Source: Tritonibacter aquimaris (GTDB lineage: Bacteria; Pseudomonadota; Alphaproteobacteria; Rhodobacterales; Rhodobacteraceae). From it: 64,000 nucleotides of DNA. Each line of letters opens with the position of its first letter. The stretch's first letter is position 1. Made by a program: the position numbers and the translations under genes. The DNA lies in assembly GCF_009617595.1 (NCBI RefSeq), contig NZ_WIXK01000001.1, positions 124,001 to 188,000 on the forward strand, written 5' to 3'. This document shows, one piece after another, positions 17,490 to 26,386 of this stretch. The notes under the pieces are model-generated. The model ran no database searches. It saw only the letters and a list, made by a program, of their open reading frames with translations, and was not told the DNA's origin.

Positions 17490-18268
17490 TCCACAGACGT
17501 CAACGCTTCAAGCACATCATGGGCGGTGAAATCAGCCCGCATCGGCGTCACTGAGATATAGCCATCCATATTGGCGGTGGCGTCACAGGGGCCAAAGGTA
17601 GCGCTGTGCTGATCGCCACCCTTGATCCAGGTGTAGCGGCGCCCGTTTGGCGACTGGGTCTCTTCTGCCGAGAACCGCTGGCCGCTGCGCAGACCCTGCG
17701 GCGTGACTTTGATGCCTTTGACGTCTTTGGCAGCAACCGGCGGGAAGTTGATATTGTAAAACAGCTGATAGGCGCTGGAATTTGCCACATCTGCGGCCAA
17801 GATCTTTTGGATCACCGCGGCACCATGCGCAGCTGAGGCTTCAAATGCATTGGCAAGATCGCGGTTGCCCGGGCCATAGTATTGCGACAGCGCAAAAGAG
17901 GGGATGCCCTGCAACGCGCCTTCAAGTGCGCCACCCAAAGTGCCGGAATAGAGCGCGTTTTCCGCTGAATTGTTGCCGCGGTTCACCCCCGACAGGATCA
18001 GATCAGGTTTCATGTCACCAAGCACATTGTGCAAGCCCGCCAGCACACAATCCGCAGGAGAGCCTTCAGCAGCAAAGCGGCGCGGGCCAAGTTCGGAAAT
18101 CATGAACGGGCGGGTGTAGCTGATGCAATGACCAACACCGGATTGTTCAAAAGCGGGTGCCACGACCCAGACCTCGCCCTCGGGGCCGGCCAGAGTGGTT
18201 GCAATCTCTTCCAGTACAGCAAGGCCAGGGGCGTTGATGCCGTCGTCGTTGGTGATCAGGATGCGCAT
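17486..18268 (-). CDS. surE: 5'-nucleotidase SurE
   Basis: A 260-residue survival protein SurE, a metal-dependent nucleoside-5'-monophosphate phosphatase. The N-terminus [15 protein letters not shown] holds the metal-binding Asp-Asp, and SGVNRGNN supplies the conserved Ser/Asn site; PNGRRYTW and [12 protein letters not shown] complete the family pattern. Start at 18268 rather than the longer frame because the conserved [10 protein letters not shown] is the family N-terminus. It overlaps pcm by 4 nt and heads surE-pcm-nlpD. Confidence 0.95.
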   Translation of the reverse strand: MRILITNDDGINAPGLAVLEEIATTLAGPEGEVWVVAPAFEQSGVGHCISYTRPFMISELGPRRFAAEGSPADCVLAGLHNVLGDMKPDLILSGVNRGNNSAENALYSGTLGGALEGALQGIPSFALSQYYGPGNRDLANAFEASAAHGAAVIQKILAADVANSSAYQLFYNINFPPVAAKDVKGIKVTPQGLRSGQRFSAEETQSPNGRRYTWIKGGDQHSATFGPCDATANMDGYISVTPMRADFTAHDVLEALTSVE

Positions 18269-18508
18269 GTCAGCTCTCTTAGAGGGGTGTTTGCAAACTG
18301 AATATGGTCTCATCCCCGTTCGGGCAAGAGGGCTGAGGCGGCAAAGCCTAGAGAATGCGCGCCAAAGCCACACAGATGGCCAAACAGTGGGCCAAACAGT
18401 GGGTTAAGCCGCGCGCCAAACAGAAGGTCTTACAGAGATGCAGCGGGGCCAGGGCTCCCGCGCCTTTGGATCAGCATCGCAGATGCTGTCCAATAAGCCT
18501 TGGGCGTG

Positions 18509-18530
18509 GCCTCACACTGACGTGTGAGGC
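18509..18530. other. 9-bp perfect inverted repeat
   Basis: GCCTCACAC and GTGTGAGGC flank a TGAC loop in the 322-bp gap between the SDR and surE genes. No T-run follows on either strand, so it is not an obvious intrinsic terminator. The same gap holds imperfect GGGCCAAACAGT repeats at about 18370-18425 and otherwise no gene. Confidence 0.5.
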
Positions 18531-18590
18531 GGTTGCGCGTCAAAGCCCCGAGTGGGCCAAGATGAGCGGGTTAGAAGTAGACGGTTAGAA

Positions 18591-19238
18591 TTAGCGGGCC
18601 AGAATTTCGGGCAACAGCCGCGCTGCTTCTTCATGGGTGGTGGCCAGTGCGCTGCGGTCTTCGCCGGGGAAGAACCGGCCACGCAATGCTGTGGGCATCG
18701 GCGCGGGTGTCAGGATCTCAACCTTGGGGCCGGTGCGCGCGGTTTCCGCCTGCCAGCTTTGGGCCATTGCGATCTGCGCCGCCTTTGTCGCGCCATAGGT
18801 GGAAAAAAACTTCTGCCCCGCCTGCGGATCATCAAAAAACACCGCCTTGCCCTCAGCCCCCAAAAGCGGCGCCACATAGGGGATCAGCACGGATGTTGCG
18901 GTGGTGTTAATATCAACGCTTTTCTGCCAGTCTTTTGGCGCAATGAAATTGGCCGGTGTCAGCGGCGCTGCGTGAATGGCGGTATGGATCCACAGATCCA
19001 GCTTGCCCCAGCGGTCATGAATACCCCGGCACAGCGTCGCCATGGCATCAGCTACGGTAATATCCATCGGCGCAAGCGTTGCCGCGCCGCCTTTGGCTTT
19101 GACGCGGTCATCAAGCTCTTCAAGCGCGCCAGTGGTGCGCGCCACCGCAACAATGTGGTGGGTCGGGGCGAGGGCTTCGGCGAGGGCTGCACCCAGACCG
19201 CGTGAGGCCCCGGTGATCAATGCTAGCTGTTGTGTCAT
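18591..19238 (-). CDS. SDR family NAD(P)-dependent oxidoreductase
   Basis: A 215-residue Rossmann-fold reductase: TGASRGLGAALAEAL near residues 9-23, and YGATKAAQIAMAQ near 149-161 giving the catalytic Tyr-x-x-x-Lys. The usual NNAG is replaced by HTAIHAAP. It is shorter than the usual 250 residues but complete. It sits 57 nt after the small protein gene on the same strand and may be co-transcribed. Substrate unknown. Confidence 0.85.
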   Translation of the reverse strand: MTQQLALITGASRGLGAALAEALAPTHHIVAVARTTGALEELDDRVKAKGGAATLAPMDITVADAMATLCRGIHDRWGKLDLWIHTAIHAAPLTPANFIAPKDWQKSVDINTTATSVLIPYVAPLLGAEGKAVFFDDPQAGQKFFSTYGATKAAQIAMAQSWQAETARTGPKVEILTPAPMPTALRGRFFPGEDRSALATTHEEAARLLPEILAR

Positions 19239-19295
19239 AGCTGCGTTTTTGAGCGCTCAGGCGGCGGCGGTCAAGAGCATGCGCGCAGGGTGCGA

Positions 19296-19562
19296 CTAAC
19301 TGCCGGGGATCTTCAGACGTTTGTTCTGGCCATTTTTGCTCAGGATCAGGCTCGAGCTATCGATGGCCTCAATCACCCCCGCAGACAGGCGGCTGCCGGG
19401 TTTGACCCGGCGCAGACGTCCGCTGGGAAACCGCAGCAAGGCTTCAGGCGCGCTTTCGGAGCCAAAAATACCGATCAGCACCATGCCTTGGGTCGGCAGC
19501 GCATCTGCTTGGGTGGCGGTGCGGGCAACACGGGTTGAGGTCTTGGCAGTTTTGGCGTCCAT
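19296..19562 (-). CDS. Small protein resembling PilP-type C-terminal domain
   Basis: About 88 residues from ATG 19562: after a Thr/Ala-rich stretch comes a compact domain MVLIGIFGSESAPEALLRFP, GRLRRVKPGSRL, GVIEAIDSSSLILSKNGQNKRLKIPG. Short modules with this pattern (self-contained beta domain ending in a small-molecule-like K/R-x-x-x-PG) resemble the PilP domain of type II/IV secretion. The frame extends upstream to 19643 without a better ribosome site, so the start is uncertain. No secretion genes are adjacent. Confidence 0.55.
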   Translation of the reverse strand: MDAKTAKTSTRVARTATQADALPTQGMVLIGIFGSESAPEALLRFPSGRLRRVKPGSRLSAGVIEAIDSSSLILSKNGQNKRLKIPGS

Positions 19563-19870
19563 TTGGGCGATACTCTCTGGCAGAAGAAATCTGGGGCGAG
19601 CAGCTATCAGATCCTTTTGGGCGCGGTAAGAGGGGCGGCCCATGCAGGCAAAACCCAGCCGATTGTGGCGCGCAGGCTCAGCGCAAGCCTGCCCAGATGC
19701 AATCAGGCGGTGTTTTTAGGCCGGGGTATCAATCGCGGCCCGGTGTGGGGTCGCCCGATATGGAGCTGCACAGCATGGAGCCGTACGGTATGGATCTGAC
19801 CCAACAGGCGGATCTGACTTATCAGGCAAAACAAGGCCAGCACGCAGGTAGCGGGATGAGCCCCTGCGAT

Positions 19871-19918
19871 CAGTCATCATAAAGGTCAGCCATCATAAAG
19901 ATCAGGCATCATAAATCA
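19871..19918. repeat. Three 16-bp tandem repeats at the end of the DUF2199 gene
   Basis: Imperfect 16-bp units at 19871-19886, 19887-19902 and 19903-19918 each contain CATCATAAA. On the minus strand the first-read unit holds the last codons and stop of the DUF2199 gene. It looks like a local triplication past the stop codon. Confidence 0.75.
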
Positions 19919-20465
19919 GCGACGGGATATCATGGCCATAGGCCTGCAGCATCTCCAGCAGCTCTTCAAAGCTGAGCCCACGCGCCTGCAGATTATAAAG
20001 CGCGTGTTCGGTCTCCATGATCTCATAGTCGGGATACTGGCTGTCGCAGCGCACCCGGATCCGCCCCATTGGCGGCGGCCCTTCCTGCAGCGGAATGGCA
20101 TTGGCCAGCCAGGCCGGGCGGGTGCCGTAGCTTTCACTTTCCTGCATGTCGAGCATATCGAGGTAGGCGTCAAAATCTTCCTCTGACACGCTGGCCCAGG
20201 TGCTGAGAATAAACTCGGTGCCGCCGCTGTCCTGGATCGGCAACGCCAGGGTTGCGCGCAGAAACTGCAGGCTGCCGAGACGGCAGAAATCGTCGGTCAG
20301 CACATCGCCGTGTTCGCTGAGGATGGCGGAATTGTCCTGCACCACCAGCTCATCGCTGCAGATGTCAGGCCGGTCACACGACAGGCTGAGCAATTGCGAA
20401 AACGTGGCTCCACTCGACCGGCAGGTGCGGGTTGAGTTTAAGAGCCGGGCAAAATGCAGATCCAA
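19902..20465 (-). CDS. DUF2199 domain-containing protein
   Basis: About 187 residues with the DUF2199 pattern: a short N-terminal region (ATFSQLLSLSCDRPD), then DDFCRLGSLQFLRATLALPI, a central FILSTWASVSEEDFDAYLDML and a C-terminal domain ending YGHDIPSLIYDA. DUF2199 proteins have no defined function. I used the TTG at 20465, preceded by AGGAAAG; another TTG at 20501 would lie in the T-run of the purF terminator. A 16-bp repeat array overlaps its stop. It follows purF on the same strand. Confidence 0.65.
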   Translation of the reverse strand: MDLHFARLLNSTRTCRSSGATFSQLLSLSCDRPDICSDELVVQDNSAILSEHGDVLTDDFCRLGSLQFLRATLALPIQDSGGTEFILSTWASVSEEDFDAYLDMLDMQESESYGTRPAWLANAIPLQEGPPPMGRIRVRCDSQYPDYEIMETEHALYNLQARGLSFEELLEMLQAYGHDIPSLIYDA

Positions 20466-20501
20466 TTTCTTTCCTATCGCGCAGGCCCCGCCTGGGGCCA
20501 A

Positions 20502-20533
20502 AAGAAAAAGACGCTGATCGCGATCAGCGCCTT
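20502..20533 (-). terminator. Terminator of purF
   Basis: The palindrome CGCTGATCG/CGATCAGCG at 20512-20529 is followed on the minus strand by TCTTTTTCTTTT. It ends purF and lies just before the DUF2199 gene, so that gene may depend on readthrough or its own promoter. Confidence 0.8.
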
Positions 20534-20623
20534 TGTATTACTGATGTGGAGCGCCTCTTACGCCGGTTCAGCCAAAGTTACAAACCCTCGTTTGAACTCG
20601 CTGACCCCGGCGTTTGGTGCGGT

Positions 20624-22132
20624 TTAACCCACGGCTTCCTTTTTATCTGCCCCCTCGGGCATATCCTTGATCTTGGCACTGACCCGGCTGCTGTTTTCCA
20701 GCGCGTCCAGATATTCCGGCGTAACACCGGTGATGTAGTTGCCATCAAAGCAGGAGCAGTCAAACATCTCGATCTCTGGGTTGCCCTCTTTGGCGGCCCA
20801 GATCAGATCATCAAGCTTTTGATAAAACAGCGCATCCGCACCCAGCTCTTCGCGGATCTCATCCACGCTCAGCCCATTGGCGATCAGCTCATGTTTGGTG
20901 GGCATGTCGATGCCATAGACATTGGGGAATTTCACCGGCGGAGAGGCCGAGGCAATATAGACCTTCTTCGCACCCGCTTCGCGACACATCTGCACGATCT
21001 TTTTGATGGTGTTGCCGCGCACGATGGAATCATCAATCAGCAGCACGTTCAGACCCTTAAATTCCAAAGGAATCGCGTTGAGCTTACGACGCACCGATTT
21101 CTGGCGTTCTTCCTGACCGGGCATAATGAAGGTCCGGCCCACATAGCGGTTCTTCACCAGACCTTCGCGGTAGCGGATGCCGGTGGCATTGGCCACTTCC
21201 AGCGCCACGGGACGGGCAGAATCGGGCACCGGGATGATGCTGTCGATCTCAAGCCCTGCATCCTGGATCTGTTTTGCCAGCGCTTGACCCATGCGCAGCT
21301 GGGTTTTGTAAACCGATACACCATCCAGCATGCTGTCGGGGCGTGCCAGATAGACATATTCAAAGATACAGGGCGTCAGCTCACCTTCAACCGCCTGATG
21401 GCAATGCATATTGCCATCCAGATCGATCAGGACCGCTTCGCCCGGTTTTACATCGCGGATCTTGTCAAACCCGTTGATGCCAAAGGCCACATCCTCGGAG
21501 GCAAAAGCGTAATCTTCGCCCCCATCCTGGCTGTCACGCTTGGCGACGGAGAGCGGACGAATGCCGCGCGGGTCGCGAAACGCCAGCATGCCCACACCTG
21601 CAATCATGCAGATCACCGAATAGGCACCCTGGATCCGCTCCATGGTCATTTTCACACCAGCAAAGATATTGCGGATCGGCTCACCGGCGCCGTTCACCTT
21701 GATGGCATCGGCGACCTTGTCGGCCAGAACGTTCAGCAAGATCTCTGAATCAGACGTGGTGCGCAGATGACGGCTGTATTTCGCGGTGACCTTTTCGGCC
21801 TGCTCGGCGGTATTGGTGATATTGCCGTTGTGCACGAGGTAGATGCCATAGGGCGCGTTTACAAAAAACGGCTGCGCCTCTGAGGCGCTCAATGAACCCG
21901 CCGTCGGGTAGCGCACATGACCCATGCCGATACGGCCGGTCAGGGTGGCCGCGTCTTCGGGGCCAAAGACATCTTTGACCAGACCATTGGCTTTGCGTTC
22001 GCGGAAGAATTCACCGTTGTAGGTCACAATGCCCGATGCATCCTGGCCCCGGTGCTGCAGCATCAGCAGCCCGTCGTACATCTCCGCAAAGACATCCGTG
22101 TTCCGGTTTGCGATCCCCATAATACCGCACAT
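20624..22132 (-). CDS. purF: Amidophosphoribosyltransferase
   Basis: A 502-residue first enzyme of purine synthesis, converting PRPP and glutamine to phosphoribosylamine. N-terminus MCGIMGIAN places the nucleophile Cys2 of the class II glutaminase domain (residues 2-240); the PRPP-binding motif VLLIDDSIVRGNT lies near 355-367. Cysteines in FDCSCF and elsewhere are noted but a cluster is not proven. Length is normal. In many relatives cvpA and radA lie immediately upstream; here they are separated from purF by 4.3 kb of accessory genes. Confidence 0.97.
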   Translation of the reverse strand: MCGIMGIANRNTDVFAEMYDGLLMLQHRGQDASGIVTYNGEFFRERKANGLVKDVFGPEDAATLTGRIGMGHVRYPTAGSLSASEAQPFFVNAPYGIYLVHNGNITNTAEQAEKVTAKYSRHLRTTSDSEILLNVLADKVADAIKVNGAGEPIRNIFAGVKMTMERIQGAYSVICMIAGVGMLAFRDPRGIRPLSVAKRDSQDGGEDYAFASEDVAFGINGFDKIRDVKPGEAVLIDLDGNMHCHQAVEGELTPCIFEYVYLARPDSMLDGVSVYKTQLRMGQALAKQIQDAGLEIDSIIPVPDSARPVALEVANATGIRYREGLVKNRYVGRTFIMPGQEERQKSVRRKLNAIPLEFKGLNVLLIDDSIVRGNTIKKIVQMCREAGAKKVYIASASPPVKFPNVYGIDMPTKHELIANGLSVDEIREELGADALFYQKLDDLIWAAKEGNPEIEMFDCSCFDGNYITGVTPEYLDALENSSRVSAKIKDMPEGADKKEAVG

Positions 22133-22520
22133 AGCATGGCTCCAATCCTGCTTAGGCTTTGCTGTCCGTTCGCGGCTTTCTCACCCGTGCCAAAACATGC
22201 CTGTGATCAGGCATTGTCTAACAGGCACCAGGGCCTGAAACTGCAAACTGTCCAGTATACGCAAGTCTTTATAACATCAGGTTCAGGCGTTTGGCGCGTG
22301 AACCCTTGATAAAAAGACCGGGTGGCAGCGCTTGCAGCAGCCGCAAGGCGATCAAACTCCGAATCCGTTTCCTGTGTTCGCAATCCCCATAGAACGTCTC
22401 TCGCGGGTTGTCATCAAAGGATCACAAAGAGATTGCCGCTTCCAAGGGGCCAAATACGCAAAAAAGCGCCACAAGGGCACTGTTTTGACGGTGAACTATG
22501 GGGGAGTGTGGGGGGATGTT
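22133..22520. other. Gene-poor gap upstream of purF
   Basis: 388 bp between purF and the second Hint gene. Apart from a small inverted repeat (CTTGC/GCAAG near 22330-22347) I see no gene, terminator or RNA gene here. It should contain the purF promoter. Confidence 0.4.
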
Positions 22521-23237
22521 TTAAGCCGCAAGCCCAAAAGGCAGCGCGCTGATCGCAGGGGCAGCCCAGGCACCAAGCTGGATATTGGCCGAAAGTTTTT
22601 CAACAATCTCAGAGGTATCCGGCAGATCCTGCCCGTTTGCACCGTTCACGAGCTGACGGCTTTCGTTCAGCGTCAGCATCCAATAGCCGCTCTCGGCTTC
22701 GGCGTCGGCCGCATGAAACAGCATGCCACATTCGCCCCAGATCAACTCTTCTTCGGCAAAAGTAACGTGAATGCGTGCCATGCGCTGGGGCAGGGCGGGT
22801 TTGATGCCATTGTAGCCTGCAAGGCTCACCAGCTTGGCCAGAACCACCGGCACATCAAACAGCGCGTCGGCCACATGCTCTTCCAGGGCAACAATCTGAT
22901 CCGCAGGCATATCCATCGCCCGATCATTGCCAAGCGCGCCCGCAGGCACATGCATCATCGGGGTCAGGCGCGGCACCGAATGTTTCACTGCAACCACTTC
23001 CTGCAGGCCACCATCCAGAGTGCAGACCAGATCACCGGCCTTCAGGTTGCGCGCCTGCACATAACCGTGCTCACCTTCAACCATTGTATGTGGCAGCAGG
23101 CCACCGGTGCGGCTGCGCGGGGTTTCAGAAGGCTTTGCAACCGGGCGCTCAGCCACAAGATCAGCGGCCACGAATGCATCGGCTTTATAGGAAACCGGCT
23201 GGAAATCGTAGAATGCGTTCATGTGATCGAGAAACAT
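22521..23237 (-). CDS. Second Hint-domain protein, nucleophile missing
   Basis: A 238-residue protein with a Hint_2-like domain from about residue 44: RTGGLLPHTMV, ARNLKAGDLVCTLDGGLQEV, then HVPAGAL, PADQIVALEEH and VTFAEEELIWGECGMLF. The position where Hint domains start with Cys reads Gly (GGLLPHT at 45-51), so self-cleavage is not expected. The ATG at 23237 is preceded by AGGGG at 8 nt. A CtrA-type site lies about 230 nt upstream. It is the first gene of the block inserted between purF and cvpA. Function unknown. Confidence 0.65.
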   Translation of the reverse strand: MFLDHMNAFYDFQPVSYKADAFVAADLVAERPVAKPSETPRSRTGGLLPHTMVEGEHGYVQARNLKAGDLVCTLDGGLQEVVAVKHSVPRLTPMMHVPAGALGNDRAMDMPADQIVALEEHVADALFDVPVVLAKLVSLAGYNGIKPALPQRMARIHVTFAEEELIWGECGMLFHAADAEAESGYWMLTLNESRQLVNGANGQDLPDTSEIVEKLSANIQLGAWAAPAISALPFGLAA

Positions 23238-23468
23238 TTGCTGCCCCTTCTGAGTGCCCGTGTTCTTGTTGAGCCTAAGTGGCACCCGAATTGGGACCGA
23301 AATGGGGCAGCCTTGCGGCCAATTTGGAAATTGTTCAGTTTTTAGTGAAAATCGCGTGATTTTTGGGAGTTTGTTAACTTTTGCCCGTGGTTTTCGACGC
23401 TGTGTTAACGATTTTGGGCCGATTTTTGCCTGTGGGTAACTCAGAATCGGATCTGCGATTCTTGTTTG

Positions 23469-23484
23469 TTAATAAAAGGTTAAC
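23469..23484. promoter_or_regulatory. CtrA-type site TTAA-N7-TTAAC
   Basis: The sequence TTAATAAAAGGTTAAC matches the full CtrA consensus of alphaproteobacteria (TTAA, seven bases, TTAAC). It lies in an AT-rich 485-bp gap between the second Hint gene (minus) and a plus-strand membrane protein gene, with further GTTAAC elements around 23372 and 23403. Confidence 0.55.
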
Positions 23485-23722
23485 ACGGTTTGGTGATGTT
23501 AATGTTGGTAAACCTGTGATCAAAGTTTATTTGACGGCTCACTTACAAGGCCAAACAGGGCGCACAGCCTTTGAAACAGTCGCGTAAAGCCATCATAAAC
23601 GCTGCGCGCGCTAGCCCCAGTGCAGATGGTTCATGCGCCCTAGGGCCGCTTATCAACCGAACGTGACTGCGCATCGCGGCGCCTGCGTCCTATGCTGTGG
23701 ATGAAATTTCAAATGATCATCT

Positions 23723-24199
23723 ATGCTGCAAAACTGGCCCCCCGTTAAAACCACACCCATCCCCCACAATGGGCTGCGCATCCGGGCGCTTGCATCAGGC
23801 TGCGCTGCTGTCTTGCTGGTGCCGTTTGGGCTTGCACCTTGTGCGGGCGCTTTGTCCAAACTCGCCACTGTTCTGGGGTGGGGAAACGCTGCAGACCTGC
23901 TGGAGCAGTTCGCCGTTTTAATGACGCTGACCCTGATTGGCGTGCTGCCGTCGCTGTTGCTGGCGGTGCCACTGGCAAGGCTCGCCATGCGATGGGGACG
24001 CGCTGGATGGCTCAGTGCGATCCTGTCGGGTGCTGTGGTGGGCTATGTGTTTTTTGCCTACATCTTAGAGCTGGAATTTCAGGGCCAGATTATCGGGACC
24101 GGGTTTGGCCTTGCCTATGGCGCGCTGTTCTGGCTCGGCGCGCGCCTCGCCGCACCAGAGGCATTTATAGTACGCGATCCGCCGGGCAAAAATATGTGA
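23723..24199 (+). CDS. Hypothetical membrane protein
   Basis: A 158-residue protein with about three to four hydrophobic segments (ALASGCAAVLLVPFGLAPC, FAVLMTLTLIGVLPSLLLAVPLA, AILSGAVVGYVFFAYIL and a last GFGLAYGALFWLGARLA). No family recognised. The start has a poor ribosome site. It is likely real because the frame is long and hydrophobic with sensible codon use, and a secreted-protein gene follows 51 nt downstream on the same strand. Confidence 0.6.
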   Translation: MLQNWPPVKTTPIPHNGLRIRALASGCAAVLLVPFGLAPCAGALSKLATVLGWGNAADLLEQFAVLMTLTLIGVLPSLLLAVPLARLAMRWGRAGWLSAILSGAVVGYVFFAYILELEFQGQIIGTGFGLAYGALFWLGARLAAPEAFIVRDPPGKNM

Positions 24200-24250
24200 A
24201 CGCCTGCGCAACCGCTGGAAAACCAATAGCCCGCTCCCTATAGTTTTGGC

Positions 24251-25033
24251 ATGAGATTTCAAATCAGCCTCCTGGCCCTTTTGGCCGCCACCGGTGCCTC
24301 GGCTGCACCAGTTGAATTTACCGGCACCATTGGCCCTTATGCGATTGAGCTTCAGCTTGAACGCACAGGCGATCCCATAGGGGATCACGTCGAAGGCCGC
24401 TATCGTTACAAAGGCAAAACCAGTTGGATCACCCTCAATGGTGAAAGCTTTGCCAGCGATGCATTGCAGCTGGAAGAGAGCCTTTCGGGTAAGGTCACCG
24501 GGCAGTTTTATCTCAACCACACAGACCAAATCTTGCGCGGCTATTGGGTCAATGAAAGCTCTGATCATGAGGTGGAGCTGTCACCGGTCAACGGCACCAC
24601 CGCTGATCTCTTTGCCCCAGCGCCACAGCCTGAGGTGAGCGATACGCTAACCGGCAAGTATGAGACAGGCCGCTATTGGGTAAATGGGCTATTTGCCCCC
24701 AATTATGAAATCGGCTTCAACGGCGGTACGGTCAATGTGGTTGAACTCTCCGCCACCCAGATCCTCGTGGGTTTTGATTTTGTGGTGGGGCCGACCTATC
24801 ACTCGGCGTGGTTTCTGGGGCAGGCGGGTTTGGCCGCAGATGGCTCCTATGTGCATGACGCGGTGCTCGAAGGTGGCGATGAGCCCTGCCGCTTGGTGTT
24901 TCGCTTTGCGTCCAAAACCCTGTCGATCGAAGATAACGGCAATGGTTTCGCCTGCCAGTTCGGCGCCCGCGCGCATGCCAATTTTGATCTGCCAAAGGTC
25001 AGCAACACCGCCGAATTCACCGCGCCTTATTAA
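24251..25033 (+). CDS. Hypothetical secreted protein
   Basis: A 260-residue protein with a signal peptide (MRFQISLLALLAATGASA) and a beta-rich body. Two halves look similar in length: one with YAIELQLERTGD and GQFYLNHTDQILRGYWVNES, the other with YETGRYWVNGLFAPNYEIGFNGG and a Cys pair (CRLVFRF, GFACQFG). No named family. Position and orientation suggest possible co-transcription with the preceding membrane protein gene. Confidence 0.6.
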   Translation: MRFQISLLALLAATGASAAPVEFTGTIGPYAIELQLERTGDPIGDHVEGRYRYKGKTSWITLNGESFASDALQLEESLSGKVTGQFYLNHTDQILRGYWVNESSDHEVELSPVNGTTADLFAPAPQPEVSDTLTGKYETGRYWVNGLFAPNYEIGFNGGTVNVVELSATQILVGFDFVVGPTYHSAWFLGQAGLAADGSYVHDAVLEGGDEPCRLVFRFASKTLSIEDNGNGFACQFGARAHANFDLPKVSNTAEFTAPY

Positions 25034-25178
25034 GGCCGGACATCGCACCAGAGCGGGGCGCTACAGCGGGCAGTTCTTGAAATGATGCGCGCGCCTGCCA
25101 GTCTGGAACCGCTCCTCCCGCGCCCTGTTGCCAAAGTGCCGTGAAAGCAGGTGCAACGGAAACATTCCCCCACATGCT

Positions 25179-25373
25179 TTACTCGACCTTCGGCGCGATT
25201 GACGCGATTTTTACCATGCGCCGATTGAGCTCTTTCTCAATGATTTTTGCTTCATAGGGTTTCATTTTCTTCCATCTCGCGCACTCTTCCCGTGTGCGGC
25301 CACAGCCAAGACACCAGCCACCTGGGCCAGTAAACACGCATACATCAATGCAGGGACTTTTTCGTTTTTTCAT
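25179..25373 (-). CDS. DUF1289 domain-containing protein
   Basis: A 64-residue protein with the DUF1289 motif: SPCIDVCVFTG, WCLGCGRTREECARW, then a basic C-terminal helix. The four cysteines (CIDVC, CLGCG) and the CARW end are the family hallmark and suggest metal binding. The start is at 25373 (MKKRKSP); a longer upstream frame lacks conservation. No close partner on the same strand. Confidence 0.85.
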   Translation of the reverse strand: MKKRKSPCIDVCVFTGPGGWCLGCGRTREECARWKKMKPYEAKIIEKELNRRMVKIASIAPKVE

Positions 25374-25610
25374 TTTTGTGAACTTATGATTGCAGAGCAG
25401 AAGGTCAACATAGCGGCTGAGCCCGGCAAAGAACACATCGGGCAGCGCGGAATATAAACCGACCCTGCAGCGCGGTAGACCTTAATGGGAAAGAGGCGGA
25501 CGAAGTTAGCTTTCGCCATAGCCGCGCGAATGACTGCTTTGGATGGCAAGCTGCGTTTTAAGAGGTTGTTTGTCATCCACTTATTGCGCTCTCTTCAGTT
25601 CTTGCTCAGG

Positions 25611-26087
25611 CTATCGTCTGAGCGTAAGTAGGGTCGCCCGCTGCCTGCCATCTCTCAAGAAGTGTACCTCTATGCTTCTCTGCCCACGTGCGAATGCGCC
25701 GCGTTCGGCTGTTATAAAGTCAGAAGGTCTATGAAGAGGCGTGTTGTCGACTCTAGTGATGATATCTCCAGCTCGAAGGCCTGAAACACCAGCGGCGGCA
25801 CCCGCCGCTATGCCTGTCACCCTGACGTTATCGCCATCGAGGAACAGGCTAAGGCCATCAATTTGAATGAAGTCTTCTGAAGGCTGGGCTGGTACACCGA
25901 TTGAGCCTGCAACGTCGATGATCAGATCATTGTAGATACTGCGCCCCAAATAAAAAGTGCTGACTATGGAGAAGCCTATCGCAATGGCAACTAAACACGG
26001 ATTTTTCTTGAATCTTTCATTAAAGAAGGAGCCGCTTGTAACTACGAAGATAATTGCGAGTAGACCTATCTTTATTGATAGAAGCAT
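25611..26087 (-). CDS. Membrane-anchored PDZ-domain protein
   Basis: A 158-residue protein: two hydrophobic N-terminal segments (IKIGLLAIIFVVTSGSFF and LVAIAIGFSIVSTFYLG), then a compact PDZ domain at about residues 75-158 (VRVTGIAAGAAAGVSGLRAGDIITRVDNTPL) with the carboxylate-binding-loop pattern GLRAGD. There is no protease domain, unlike HtrA or RseP. This kind of stand-alone PDZ protein can bind secreted or envelope client proteins. The surrounding 25.3-26.1 kb is AT-richer than the flanks, hinting at transfer. Confidence 0.7.
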   Translation of the reverse strand: MLLSIKIGLLAIIFVVTSGSFFNERFKKNPCLVAIAIGFSIVSTFYLGRSIYNDLIIDVAGSIGVPAQPSEDFIQIDGLSLFLDGDNVRVTGIAAGAAAGVSGLRAGDIITRVDNTPLHRPSDFITAERGAFARGQRSIEVHFLRDGRQRATLLTLRR

Positions 26088-26214
26088 AGCCGTTCCCTAA
26101 AAAGTTTCAGGACTTGCTTAGCATCCCTTTGAGCGCTTTATAAACTTGCGGCCAACTCGATGCTAGCCTTCGTAGGTCGGATCCTGCTGTCACATTTTTT
26201 GGCCTCTGCTTTGG

Positions 26215-26251
26215 GGAACGGGTCATTGGTGCTCCGTGCAGCACCCGTTCC
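26215..26251. other. Long bulged hairpin
   Basis: GGAACG (26215-26220) pairs with CGTTCC (26246-26251), and inside it GGTGCT (26228-26233) pairs with AGCACC (26240-26245) around CCGTGC, with a 7-nt bulge. No T-run on either side. It lies in the gap after cvpA in the accessory block; identity unknown. Confidence 0.5.
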
Positions 26252-26353
26252 TCTGGGCTCACAGCCGACACCCCATTTCAACAGCATTCAAGACCCTGAT
26301 CCCAAGATCAAGCGCCTCGGAACAGCGCGCTAAACACGTCACCTAAACAAAAG

Positions 26354-26386
26354 CACCCCCGCAGGGCGCTGCGAGGGTGGTTTTTT
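26354..26386. terminator. Terminator downstream of cvpA
   Basis: A 10-bp stem with one mismatch (CACCCCCGCA/TGCGAGGGTG, loop GGGCGC) with T-runs on both strands. It ends cvpA on the minus strand. Confidence 0.8.

Noticed and set aside
18370-18425. GGGCCAAACAGT repeats as a mobile element end
   Set aside because: Only short imperfect copies, no inverted termini and no transposase nearby.
20432-21748. 438-codon plus-strand frame
   Set aside because: Antisense of purF.
25374-25576. 67-codon minus-strand frame upstream of DUF1289
   Set aside because: Overlaps the DUF1289 gene in another frame and has no conserved features that I can identify.
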